From positions 55,338,079 to 55,402,078 of the forward strand of contig CM049309.1 of NCBI GenBank assembly GCA_026874595.1: a stretch of 64,000 bases of DNA. The letters run 5' to 3'. Shown here in pieces: positions 43,501-55,124 of this stretch. A model generated the notes under the pieces. It ran no database searches. It saw only the letters and a list, made by a program, of their open reading frames with translations, and had not been told where the DNA came from. Position numbers and translations under genes: made by a program. Origin of the DNA: Sipunculus nudus. Its lineage: Eukaryota > Annelida > Sipuncula > Golfingiida > Sipunculidae. Each line of letters opens with the position of its first letter. Within the stretch, counting starts at the first letter, position 1.

Positions 43501-45075
43501 TGAATATTCATGAAAAAGGGAATATTGTAACACTGTGACCTATTTACATTATATATGGCATTATACATATAGCTACAAGTCATAAAAAGTTTTAAGTTGG
43601 CACTGGTGTCCCTAACACATTTAGACTAAAGCACACCTTAACTGAACAAAACATTGGCTAAATGGAATAATATGAGACAGAAACAAGACATCACGTGCAA
43701 AAGCACAGGTCACAGCTGACCTGCCTTTCACTTTCAAAGAATATATGCTGCATGGTTTAAAAATAAAATACATATATATACAGTTTGGTGTTACGCACAA
43801 AGTAATGTAAAAGAGAAAACAGTTTCAAACAGGAGGAATCCTAGCACATTTCTGGATCAGTAATTAAAACTGATACAATTATAACAATCATCTCTGCCTA
43901 AGCATAAAATATAGACTAATATTGATGTATCAACTGAATAGATGGAACTAAAGCAAATCAAAGACAAAACAGAGATTTCTAACTATATCCTATTTAGATA
44001 TACACTAGTCTTATTATTAAAAAAAATACATGTGAAACAAACTTGAATCACAGAAAAAATTCAAGTCTAGTACACTTTGAGAGTATTACTGCCAGGTAAG
44101 AGTGAGTATATCAACATGGAATTGTGTAAAGCAAGTATCAGATCTACAGACTTTAATATCTTTCCTTTAACATCTGCAAATAAGTGGCAAATAATTCTTC
44201 AGATCTATTATGTATATTATTTTTTTTTTTAATTTCACATACCCTTCAGCCAAGGTTAAAAACTTAACATATGAGACAGAGCATATTCTCAAACAAGTTA
44301 AAGACTATATATCAAACATACAGTGGAAGAGGTTAAGCCAATTACTGAAAATATAAGGTTCCCGCAAAAAAATTTAATGACATTTAGAAGTACAGGCTTG
44401 ATACATTAATACCACACTTACAAAATGTACTATTTTGGTTTTAATCTTAAATACAGTGAATTTACTCTGATTTGACTGATAAACATTCAAATGGGTAACT
44501 GTAACCTCAGTAAAGTTAAAAAAATCAAATGAGTATTTTTGGACAGCATAAATTTACCTGTGAAGCAGAAGTACAAACTGAGAAATTTTGTATTATGCTG
44601 TTTTGTCATAAGCTTCACATATACCCTGTGAAAATGTTCATAATATACAGTATACCTTTTGCAAACAGATGTGCATACAAGATAACAAGCTTTACCTAGT
44701 GTGGTACAGCATAAAAATTTCGATGCAAGTAAAAATACCTTTCTAACATCACCACAAAGCCACATTAGCTTGCTGATATTAAAATCCCATTTCAGATTAA
44801 ATGCTTTTCATAACATGTACCACTTGTATCCTAACACAATGTTTATATTCACTCCAAATTTAGCTATGATGTATCAGCTAGTGAAAGTGTCATTAAAAAA
44901 ATATCCATATCCCATTCTGCTGGTATTCTACAAACCACAGTGGACCCAAAATACTTCCTGTAGATTCATTAAATAAAGCTATAGTGAAAGGTTTTGGATT
45001 TTTTTTATAGTTGCCTAATGAAATCATTCTGAACCCCCTCCCCCTGTGAGTATTAACCAGTTGAGTACAACACTT
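40571..45075. other. Gene-free stretch; possible distal 3' UTR of the HMBOX1-like gene
   Basis: No reading frame resembles a protein. The stretch is free of the element families found in SMC6. Reverse-strand poly(A) signal candidates (TTTATT on +) occur at 40928-40933, 42750-42755 and 42825-42830, so a very long - strand 3' UTR is possible but unproven. Confidence 0.4.
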
Positions 45076-45331
45076 TTATCCCAGTGACCCTGAAGGGATA
45101 ATGCTGAACAGAGGATATCCCTGTGATGTTGAAGGGATAATTCTGAACAGATGTTATCCCTTTGATGTTGCAGGGATAATGCTGAACAGACATCCCTGAT
45201 ATTGAAGGGATAATTTTGAACATGTTATCCCTTTGATGTTGCAGGGATAATGCTGTACAGACATTATCCCTGATATTGAAGGGATAATGCTGAACAGATG
45301 TTATCCCTGTGATGAACAGAGATTATCCCTG
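45076..45331. repeat. About 40-bp array of alternating GGGATAA / TTATCCC hairpins
   Basis: Six GGGATAAT words alternate with TTATCCC-type words, with spacers such as TGCTGAACAGATG and TGTGATGTTGAA. Either neighbour can pair to give a 7-bp stem with a loop of about 12-13 nt. Downstream of the HMBOX1-like stop on the - strand. Confidence 0.92.
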
Positions 45332-48300
45332 TAATGCTAATGTTGGGACAGTGGTGAAAAGAGATTCAGTGCAAGAGATTATTTACCTAATCAGACAAAT
45401 AATTCTAAGTCTGAAAAAAAAAGCAAAATGTTTGTAAAGTCTGAAACAATGGTAAACTTATCATTGTAAGCAAATTTTCACAGGTTAAACATAAAATAAA
45501 AGTAAACATAACAAACAATGAGATTGAGTATTATAAACATTGCTAAGGATTATATAATTAGTTGCATAGCATCAGCAGGATAATGGAGCAGTATCCCATT
45601 TGTGATGCTTGGTGTATTCTGCCTGCGACCGATACCTGATAATCATCCATTGTAGCTGCAACTTAACTGGTTTTTTTCAGATTTAAATAAAATAAAACTT
45701 AGGTGGTTACAACCAATATACCACTGGAAAATATATATATACAAGTTTCTAGTTATTCTCAACCAACCCCCAAATCTAGCAATATTACACATCACATTAT
45801 ACTTGATGACCACTTACCTTTCTGGAATATATTATACAAGCTCATGCATATACAGAAGTCTATTTAAAATGTGGAATATATAATTCAATAAAATACCGGC
45901 AATTATCATTCATAAAATTACACTTGCCCAACTATTTCAACACATACTTTGTCATGTAAATTTTTTTTGGTGTTCTGGGCAAGCTGTTGACAGGTGTTTC
46001 AGACTGCCACCTGATTTGTTTTCTTGCATTTTTGGATAATTTTATGAACAGACTAACGAATGAGCAGAAGACCCACCATGTTCAAACTCTTTTAAGTTAT
46101 CAGTGAGAATTATTCATCATTCCTACATTTTTTTTGTAACATCACAACCAAAAATCTTGACTTCAACTTTGTTCCATTAATTATGAAAAGTCAAGTTCTG
46201 TAAATTTTAACTGGATTCTTTCTAATCTTGACATTTCAAGAACATTTATGTTATTGTGAATCTTTACATACCAATTTCACCTTGACGTTTTCGGCACTTG
46301 TAGTCTGTACACAAGACTGCTACCCAATGCAGTCAGTATTTCAGACATAAGTCAATATGTCTGGCTACATACAGGAATAAAATGGAAATCAGAAAAATCA
46401 CCTGAATATCACAGAGCACACATATATTGGCATGCTCGATAGTTAGGCTGGGCTCCAGGAGTGTAAGAAAATACTCTATGTAAATACAATGAATATTCAT
46501 AACTGTAGTGCATGAATTAGCCAATCGGCTGAGGGTTAACATTGGTTGGCCACTGGCTTTTGCAATCATGATATGCTTCGTTGTTGATATTGAATGAGGA
46601 GTATTGGTTAGTTGGTTAATGAGGTCAGTAAACGAGGATATATCAGGAAGACTAGTAAAGAAATGACCCGTGCAATGAAGACCTGCCATATGATTTGTCT
46701 GTGTCTACACCAATAAGCAGCAAGAACAGCTTGGTCCACTCACAGATATTCATGTCGGGGGGTAGTGGCCATATTCAGACTGGTTCCTCTTAGCTACCAT
46801 TAATGTATTTCCCGTATTTAAATGCCCAAGTTAATTGTTTTGAAGAGGTTTTGTGTGGTTTAAAATTTGCATAAATCGCTCAGACAGAAACTTCATTCCC
46901 GAGGACTAAAACCTAGCCAAATGGTACACCCATGCAACTTTTACATGGGGACCCTGACTTAAAGATGGTCTATCTGTGACCATTTTGGTTTTCAATGGTG
47001 TATGTCTATGAAAGTTTAAATCTCAGCAGCTCAAAACACCTAAACTGCAATCTATGTCCCCCAAACATCTTCACTTGCAATAAAAAGAAAGAGAATTTTC
47101 ACCTGAGAGATGCAATGATATTTTTTTAAAAATAAAATATTGCGCCACCTGCTTTGGGGGATCAAACTACATGGTCACACCTTGTCTGATACCCCCCCCC
47201 CCCCAACCCTCACCCCCATGATTAGTAAAGATGCTGATGTCTTCAAAAATCAGTCTCAAGAGGACTGGTTTATAATCTGTAAGGGGAAGGGTAGGTGTAT
47301 GTTGGACATAGCTCTGTGGTGTAGACACAGCCATTCTGTGCTAATCTCACTGGTTCTGTGTATGAAATCTAACATTAGAGACAACATCTTTATGATTGGT
47401 CTTCTGGGAGCTCCCACAAAAATACATTTGATATCATAATAATCAATATATAAATCAATAATTTGGCAATAAGACGCAAGTCAGTATCTGCTGCTTTGAT
47501 ACATGAAAGACTGAATTCCTGTTCTTTCATTTGGGCACAGAATTCTGGTCTCTCCTTGTAAAGGAAGAAGACATGATACACCTGGGCTGGTCTTTAACTA
47601 ATACAGACCAAACCATTTAATTTGTCTCAAAATATCCTGTGACCCTGGGCAGAGGCCCTAAGTCCTCATGTGTACTGATTATTTAGGTAGGATCTTTGGT
47701 ATGCAAAAACCTTACCCATAATGAAGAAGACTGGAAATAAATATGTTCTGTTTGTCACTGTGTATGACATACCAGGTTTTCCCACCTCAAAACTTTAGAG
47801 AGAAATAAATGCTCCATAATAGGTTGTGTCAGAGTTTAAACATAAGAATATACACCTGGTGCACAGTAAAGACAAATATGAGGGAGACCTGATCTTAAGT
47901 TTCTACAGCTAACTGATACAAACTAAATGTATAAAACATTGTGACCTTGAGACTCTGTGACTCTCATAAAAATATAATTATCAACACAAACTGCTGTAAA
48001 GTAGACAAATCAGACATTTTGTCTGTAAAAAAAGACTTGTGTCCCTCTTAACATTAGATCAGTTTACTGTCATATTTAGTAACCATTAATATGAAGAACT
48101 AAATGGTTTATCTTAGTGTAGGTTCTTTGCGAAGTTCCACTCTGTGTCAAATGGTGTATGCAATGCAAGACATATAAGTAATATAAAAATGTGTTTGTTT
48201 ATAATAAAACCTCTGCTGTAATGTGTGTGTGTGACTGTTTGTGTCTGGTTTAAACTGGTAAACACCGGTGATACCAGTATATACACTAAACTACAGAAAT

Positions 48301-48876
48301 GCTGCTCAATGGCCAAAAAGTGAACATTCCATGTACACAAAGCTATATACAATCATACAGTACAGAGAGCAATGAAATCTATTTAATACTACTATTAACA
48401 AAACCTTTGGCATGTGCCTGTGTGTTTGGTTGTTGGGGGTAATGCCCAGTATAAAACATGTCTGTCACCCGTTTCACTTTTGAAATAAATGTCAGCACTG
48501 GCTTGAGAACACTCAACTAACTTTGAGTACGGAATGTGAAAATCAACCTGACAAAAATTCTGGTCAGTTCCCAGCCAAGTGTGCCTTCAAACTGAAAGGC
48601 AAGTTTGTATAGAGCAGTGTTGCCTTTAAAAAACAAAGGCTTCATGAAGCATTATCTCGACTGCTATATTACATCACTAACTTTCCAACACAATGAATGT
48701 AATGATAAGAGGGCCAGACAAGACATGTTGCCCTGTATTGCAAATATTATTAGAAAAATTAAAAACAACCAGTGTCATAACCCATAAATATGAAGATTAG
48801 TGTAAATGAATCTTTGGTGAAAGATATGCATATTTGGCATGACTGAGTTCCCTGTATCTGACGAGTCTGGTTCTGG
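45332..48876. other. 3' UTR or intergenic stretch downstream of the HMBOX1-like stop
   Basis: No supported gene. It has a run of 14 C (47191-47204) and a single GCGCCACCTGC word near 47142, otherwise plain AT-rich sequence. Confidence 0.45.
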
Positions 48877-49496
48877 TTAACATTCACTTGCTGCCTCTGT
48901 GTGGTTACCATTTGGTGTGGCCTCCACTTTGATCCACTGACCAGTAATGCTGGCCACGTTACGACTGGTGGGTTCCCTTTCTGTGGGGCTGTCTTCTGAT
49001 TGGTCAGTCATTTCCTGGTCCATGTCTTCTGATTGGCTGTGGCCATTGATGGGTGTGGCTTGATTCCACTGCCCGGTGATGCTGGCCATGCCATCCTGAC
49101 TCACCGGGGTTGACTTTCTTATTTCTCCTGGAGAGAGGGCCTGAGGTTCGTGTTCACGGTTGCCGTTTTCCATCTTCATCCACTGGCCAGTGATACTGGA
49201 GATGGCTTGACTGACTGCTGCCTCTTCTACTGCCCTTGCCACTGACTGGTCGTCTGCTTCCTGTCCGAGCATGACGGGTGGTGTTGGATGGGGCCCGTTA
49301 GAGATGTGACCTGCTGGAATAGGCCCTGATGGTGGCTGACCCGCTGTTGATGGACCTGCAGACAAGGGTCCTGCGGGAAACGGGCCTGTTGGCATGGATA
49401 CAGGTGGAAGGGACCCAGGTGGGAGAGGACTTGAATCCCCAGTCCACTGACGCGGTCTTCCTCTTGGTCGCCATGTGAGTTCAGCTTCAAGACCCT
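48877..49496 (-). CDS. HMBOX1: HMBOX1-like terminal exon: AT-hook-like motif, Pro/Gly stretch, three ITGQW repeats
   Basis: Acceptor TTTTACTATTTTAG at 49497. The AG two bases further in would give an immediate stop, so it is not used. Encodes 205 residues: RPRGRPRQW, a Pro/Gly-rich stretch with PAG and TPP repeats, RAVEEAAVSQAISSITGQW, and two further copies of the SITGQW block, each about 45-60 residues apart and followed by a hydrophilic acidic segment. Ends ...AASEC then TAA (48877-48879). Confidence 0.9.
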
Positions 49497-52400
49497 CTAA
49501 AATAGTAAAAAGTGTAAATTAAACATAAAATGTTTGAAAACTTCAAATGATTAATTTCAAGGTATTTTATTTATTCCATTATAGTTAAGGCAATATCAGT
49601 AAATAAGTATTCTACAAAATATACTATAATCATGAAGAAGCAATCTTTAAATATGATTTAAATAAACACAAAGCAGAACATGTTGATGAAAGAAAAGGAG
49701 TCGCAGATTTTTGTATGACACCTCAGAAACTTTTTACTTTTAACAATGTCATAAATGAAGACCGTGAGTGAGTGAGTGACTTCCATATACTGTCTAATGG
49801 TGTCACACAGTGTTTGAACTATTAATCTTGATCAAGTCGTTTATGACAGTTGAGCATTATGAAGTGTAGCCAGGATTCATGTTTTAAGCATCAAAGTTCT
49901 CATAAGATTTCAAACCTGATTCACAAAAATAACTGTATTCCAATATTTATCTGAACAGAAAAGACATAATACAGGACAATTACATACATTTCAATGAATT
50001 TGACCAGTGCATTGTCACATGCTTATACCTTGGTTTGACACCTATCATACATTACAATTAGATAGCAGGGACTCTTTGGAGTTATGATTTGTACGACTGA
50101 CTGGAAAACACAAAATTGGCAATTTGGGACAGGCATCAAACAGAGACTAAAAAGAAAGAATGAAATGCAAACAAAATGGATACAATACTGTGACTTCCTG
50201 TTCACAAGGTTAAAATTTCTAGATTTCCACTATTTCAGTGTTTTGTGGGACAAGTCCATTTTCACCATACAGTAAACTGCAAAGAGTATATCCTTTATTG
50301 TATGAATTATTCAATATGTTCACAAAATCTTTCTATTTTGAGAAGAACCCAGGTATCTTTGAATGAGTAGAAATCTTCATTTTAGGCAGAGAATGTAAAA
50401 TATTTAATTTTATTCATTATAGCAACCTTGTTTAATGGATAACATAAAAAGATCTGTTATTTTTAATTATGTCAAAATGTTGCCTCACAATGCTACAATT
50501 GAACACAGGTAATGTAAAAGAGTTGCTATGAGACAACAGTATAAACAAATCTTCACCTGTATTGTTGGGGTGTCTTATTCATGAATCCTTTATTTTTGCT
50601 ATAATTTCCATTTCGCAAATATCGCTAATTTTTTAACCTTTGTGAATACAAGCTGACCACATTATTTAAAATGTAATGTAATTACACTTACCCTCACGAG
50701 CAATCTTCTTCAGATCTTTACGTTTATTTGCAAACCAAGTTCCCACCACTTGAGCATTCACTCTCTCTTTCTCGTTAAGAATTCTTCCAGCTGAAAGTAA
50801 AGAAAATCTATCTTAATTAAAGAAACCAGGTCACCGTGTCATGTTCACATCATTTTAACAACACCTAAATTTCCCCCAAAAAAACTGTGTAATTTACTCT
50901 ATATGATGTTGAGTAATATATTGTTGCTTCATATTAGACTAGCTCCCTGCTCGTTTATCATACAATAAATCACACAAAGTTGAGCACTTACATCCCAATC
51001 AGCATGGTCCTGCTAGCTAATGTTAGAGAATATGGAAGGTCTCAAAGCAATTCTTGGACAAAGTTACTTGTTTTTCTTGACATATTGGTGGTTTTACAAG
51101 GTGGGCTCCACGTGACATGTTGCCGTGTATTAATTGGCCTCTCATCAAAACATAAGGATGTTGAGCCATAATAAACCATCACTAATTCTAGTCTCAATCA
51201 TTTTTAAACCTGTATCCAAAGACACTCTTGTATATAACCTAAAAGTATCATTAATATACTTCACCTGTGGCCTCCAGGGCAGCATTACATTCCATGGCAA
51301 TCTCTTCTTTCTTTTCCTGAGTCGGGTAGCTGTCTTCCTCGAAGTGTTGTTCCAGGATCTCCACGTGTTTGGGGCGGAAGACAAAGCGCTCTCGGCGAGG
51401 GGATGCACCTGTGTCATATGGATTGACATCTGAGTGTCGTCGGTGTGTGTAATCCACAGCTGGACAAGCAAGGGAGAGGTGTCCTTGAGCCAGGGGACAC
51501 AACACCACACGCCACCCACAACAAACAAGGACATGCAACAAACATCCACAAGAGTACACTCTAATCTCAGCCAAACTCCATGTGTTACAGGTAAGAAATA
51601 TGGCCTGCAGGGGGCACTGCTAGCAGATAATATGCAAATGTGAGTATATGATAATATGACAGTGCACGGAAACACAACAAACATAAAATATGTCAAATTT
51701 ACATCAACAACAAGAATATTGTCAGTCATTAACTAATGATCAAATAATCCAGGCCTTACCTTACTCTTTTGGAATCTTATACCATAATTTGTTTCCTCTA
51801 ATGATTTATTTGAACATTAAAAATTATTATTTCTCTATATTCAGGATTCTGGATTATGAATACACTGGAATTAATTTTTTTTTCAATTAATGTTTATTTT
51901 TGAAGTATTCTTGATTTACCTGCAAGTAAATCCAATAACAGTTTGAAATACTACCAAGACATACCTGCTAAATCTGGCATGTCCTTATATAACAGATACC
52001 AGCGGTGTATGGCATGTCTGCTGCGGGCTGACATGTCACGGAAATCTCCCTTCAGGAAACGACTCACATATGGCTGACTGATCCCTGTAATGACCCATCC
52101 ACAAGGATTATGTATGCAGTATCAATGATGGTCAATTATAAAGGATCACAATATAGGGATCATAGGATTCTGAATCTTCATGAATATCTCTGATACATGT
52201 CATTTAGGGAGCTCTTCCTTACTTATTCTCAACCACATGGAGCCTCATAAAATAAGCAGCACATTCCGGTGATACAATACTGCAAAGGTTCTGAGATATT
52301 TACAAATTAAAATAAAACAAAACAGAGAATAAACAAAACATGTTCAAAAGAATAATCAAATCAACTTTGAAGCCAACCTCTGAAATCCATTCATCTTACT

Positions 52401-53739
52401 GGGTGATAAAGTGTTGAAATGTCAATGTTATAAATCTACCATCCTTGGCTATAGATTTATTTTATGGTTTTTCTTGCTGCTATCAGAAAGAGATAATCTA
52501 CACACCTCCAGTCTTTTTTCCACTTACCAGCAAGAATGGCCACTTGTTGCTGACGTATTTGGTGTTTTTGAACAAATTCCCTGATCTCTTCACAACACGC
52601 CTGATCCCCTTTACTGAAATAAACATGTTTAAATAATAACTTGCAGCATAACAAAATAAGCAAAAATTGCTAAATATTATTTGAGCTATTTATTGTCTAT
52701 AAGAAATAACATATAACCTATGGATAAGATTCTCAGCAAAAGGTGTTCACAAGAGTAAACTGAAGTAGGCAAATAATAAAAGAGGCAATGGCTGTGGTAG
52801 GAAGTAGCCTAGTGGTTAAGCATTGGATTTTGGAGCTGAAGGTCCGCAGTTGTCATAATGGTTACTCTTGCCAGAACCTCAGATATTCCCTCTAATGTCT
52901 TAATGACAAGTTATGACCCCAGGATTATTTCTAACCCTGTGCATATCAAAACCTGAAATCCACAAGGCTTAATAGTAACATATGATAGCGACACTCATCT
53001 CATATTAACCACACATTTTCCACGATCAACTTCTACTGTTATAAATATAAATAAGCACAATACTGTCACAATACTGAAGAACTGCTTGGTCTCTTTTGGC
53101 TCAAATTGATTCAAACCTACACTCAAGTTTACAGGATTAAATGTTTCAATGAGGCACATAATAATTTTTGTGATTAAAGGAGAATTATTTGTTCACAAAA
53201 CATGAAGAGAAAGAAAAGTCAGATTCTCTGAAAACACATGCTTGTGAAATTCATTCATACCCAATAAACTCTTTAAGCTTTTCTTCTAGCTCTTGTGGTG
53301 AGATATTTGAGTGGAGTCCATTCAGGGCCTGTATCTCCTCCACGGTGGGTCCCTGAGGTGGAGGGAGTGGAGTATGGGCCTGTGGCTGATGTGCCTGTGG
53401 AGTTGATGCTTTCTTGGCGGCCTCCGCTGCCTGCTGGAGACTGGCCTGAATGCCCGGTGCTGCCACCATCTGGCTGGCTTGGTTTGCCATCTGGAGCTGT
53501 GCGGCCTGAGCTGCCATGTGTACCTGTGACATGAGGCTGTGTGCCATCATGGGGTTAGGAATGTAGTACATTGGTCCAAGTTCCTGGTCCAATCGCTCAA
53601 AGGATTCAAACACGTGGACGATCTGTTCCTTTGAAATGCCACTGTTGCGGAGTCTTCGTATCAACTCTATTTGCTCCACTGTGAACATTGCCCCATTGGG
53701 AAGATGTCCTGCCATTGTCACTCTCATGGGGCTGCCAAG
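48877..53739 (-). CDS. HMBOX1: HMBOX1-like HNF1-class homeodomain protein (six coding exons)
   Basis: A nuclear DNA-binding protein of the HNF1 homeobox class. In vertebrates HMBOX1 (HOT1) is a transcription regulator that also binds duplex telomeric repeats. From the Met at 53727 it is 528 residues (human about 420). Order: an HNF1-N-like helix pair, FTVEQIELIRRLRNSGISKE (15 onward) through RLDQE; an Ala/Gln/Pro-rich linker (about 60-130); an atypical POU-like domain (about 145-225) with VAILAGISQPYVSRFL and HAIHRWY; an atypical homeodomain (about 246-318) starting RRERFVFRPKHVEILEQHF and ending in helix 3 TWFANKRKDLKK, with W48, F49, N51 and R53 kept; an AT-hook-like RPRGRPR (332-338); and a C-terminal tail. 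HMBOX1 rather than HNF1A/B is favoured by the homeodomain stretch CNAAL/CNAVI and by tail RAVEEAAVSQAI resembling human LAVEMAAVNHTI. All phases agree. Confidence 0.85.
50692..50790 (-). CDS. HMBOX1: HMBOX1-like exon: homeodomain helix 3
   Basis: Acceptor TTTACTTTCAG, donor CGTGAGG|GTAAGT. Encodes RILNEKERVNAQVVGTWFAN and KRKDLKKIARE, equivalent to human LSDLERVTSLKVYNWFANRR. The WFAN-x-R core that contacts DNA is intact; VVGT replaces VYN just before it. Confidence 0.93.
51265..51459 (-). CDS. HMBOX1: HMBOX1-like exon: linker and homeodomain helices 1-2
   Basis: Acceptor TTGCTTGTCCAG, donor GCCACAG|GTGAAG. Encodes a linker, then RRERFVFRPKHVEILEQHF, ...SYPTQEKKEEIAMECNAAL, equivalent to human RFTWRKECLAVMESYFNEN then QYPDEAKREEIANACNAVI. 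Longer open frames through here are intron read-through. Confidence 0.93.
51965..52084 (-). CDS. HMBOX1: HMBOX1-like exon: POU-like domain, second half
   Basis: Acceptor GGGTCATTACAG, donor TTAGCAG|GTATGT. Encodes ISQPYVSRFLKGDFRDMS and HAIHRWYLLYKDMPDLA, equivalent to human ISQSRISHWLLQQGSDLS and RAFYRWYQLEK. The ISQ-V/I-S core is the recognition helix. Confidence 0.93.
52528..52613 (-). CDS. HMBOX1: HMBOX1-like exon: POU-like domain, first half
   Basis: Acceptor ATGTTTATTTCAG, donor TTGCTG|GTAAGT. Encodes CCEEIREFVQKHQIRQQQVA then ILAG, equivalent to human IKEEIKAFLANRRISQAVVA then QVTG. Phases 2 and 1. Confidence 0.9.
52797..52985 (+). mobile_element. tRNA-derived SINE, same family as 23956-24200
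   Basis: Head GGAAGTAGCCTAGTGGTTAA (box A) and body words GACAAGTTATGACCCC, TAACCCTGTGCATATC and CCTGAAATCCACAAGGCTT line up with the copy in SMC6 intron 8. The tail and target duplication are not clear. It lies in an HMBOX1-like intron, antisense to that gene. Confidence 0.78.
53261..53739 (-). CDS. HMBOX1: HMBOX1-like exon: HNF1-N-like helices and Gln/Pro linker
   Basis: Acceptor ATGTTATCAG|CTTGG (start 53739), or the internal AG eight bases on (start 53731). Donor GTTTATTGG|GTATGA. Likely start ATG at 53725-53727 (MRVTMAG), or the second ATG four codons later. Contains NSGISKEQIVHVFESFERLD, equivalent to human TGMTKHEILHALETLDRLD, then Ala/Gln-rich sequence and a proline-rich PLPPPQGP. 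Ends in phase 2 within the Gly codon of EFIG. Confidence 0.88.
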
Positions 53740-55124
53740 CTGATAACATACAAAAATACAATACCACCATCATAAACATGCAAAATAAGCATGTCACCTT
53801 CACAAACATACACAAAAGTACACCTATCTATCCTCTTAATACCTATGGTGACATATGAGGCCAAGACAAATACATCTGGAACACTGTAAAATTGCTCCCT
53901 TAAAATATTTTGTCATTATTCCACACTTGAGTTTGCAATGGCTGTGTATATAAGAAACTGATTAAAGACTTTAAAAGGTGGTTGTGCCAGCTGGTTGATG
54001 CAATCTGGGTCACCTACACTGGACACTCCTTCAACAATGAGAAAGATGACATCTGATCGAGGGAGTTTTAATTATTAATCCTTTAAATAAGTAGACAATC
54101 AGAGGATATAGAGGTGAACAGCTACAGTTACAAATTTTTCACAGTGGCTACATGAAATTTATCATGCTTAATTGATATTCAGATAATACTCTGCAAAATC
54201 CTAGATAACCTGCACATGATCATGAAGTGTCTTATTTCTATGTTGCATTTCATGTTTTTTTTTTTGTTATTATTTTGCCTTTCAAGTTTTTTTTAAATAT
54301 TTTAATATTTAATCAAACAGACCTTTAAACTGTGAGATCACTTGAATACTTGTGACACAGTAAGTCACAGGACCTTGAATGAACTACCTTTAATCAGCCA
54401 CTCTTGCTGTAAACTAAGTCTGACTCTATTATTCTATCTGGAATTATGTAAAGAGGAAAAGTTGAATTTTTCAATCATTGTGAAAATTTATTGAAGAAGA
54501 ATAGAAAATGCAAATTTGAACATTCTTGAATATTCCATCCTACTCAAAGAGTTAATGACTATAATTTATGATAGTTTGAAAATTTTCCTCCAGATGGCAG
54601 CACCAGTATCTAAATCCCTTACAAAGAGAACCCTCTCTTTGTCACAAACGCTCCTTTAAGAATGAATCATGAAATGCCTATTTCATTTTCCAGGCAATAT
54701 TTGAATAGACTAAAGTTTCATGAAGGAAATTTAATGGGGAATTGGATGGACTTTGAATGAAAGTGTGTGTACGCAAGTCACCTACAAATTGACTCCATTT
54801 GATTTTTTAAGCAAAATGCAGATAATCAATACATCTAACACATATCCAGACTGAAGGTATGACAGTTCCATTTGTTAAATAGACAGATCATTACCAGGCT
54901 ATAAATGAAATAGTATTTGGTTAATGTATGACAATCGAAATGTAAAGGATTTTATAGTGCTTTGTTGTGACAAAAAAATCAGATATATCAAAAATAATTT
55001 TAGCATTAAATAAAAAAATAATTTTACAGTACAGTCACTGGAAAGGTGTGCCTGGTATCCATGAACTTAAAGAAAATACTGATAATGCATGGGACATTTT
55101 ATAACTATAGTAAACCACATGCAG
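53740..55124 (-). other. HMBOX1-like 5' intron, 3' portion
   Basis: AT-rich, with no exon or element recognised. Confidence 0.5.

Larger units (their letters stand above)
49497..51964 (-). other. Introns between the last HMBOX1-like exons
   Basis: Three introns (49497-50691, 50791-51264, 51460-51964) with no element or tandem array recognised. The long open frames at 51145-51729 are exon read-through. Intron 52085-52527 is equally plain. Confidence 0.6.

Noticed and set aside
49227-49490. 87-codon - strand open frame starting MKLNSHGDQEED
   Set aside because: Alternative frame of the HMBOX1-like last exon; the acceptor phase and the homology to the HMBOX1 tail select the other frame.
51145-51729. 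194-codon - strand open frame
   Set aside because: It reads through the homeobox exon in the wrong frame; the conserved homeodomain frame has clean splice sites at 51459 and 51265.
53295-53534. + strand open frame opposite the HMBOX1-like exon
   Set aside because: Antisense shadow of the Ala/Gln/Pro-rich coding sequence.
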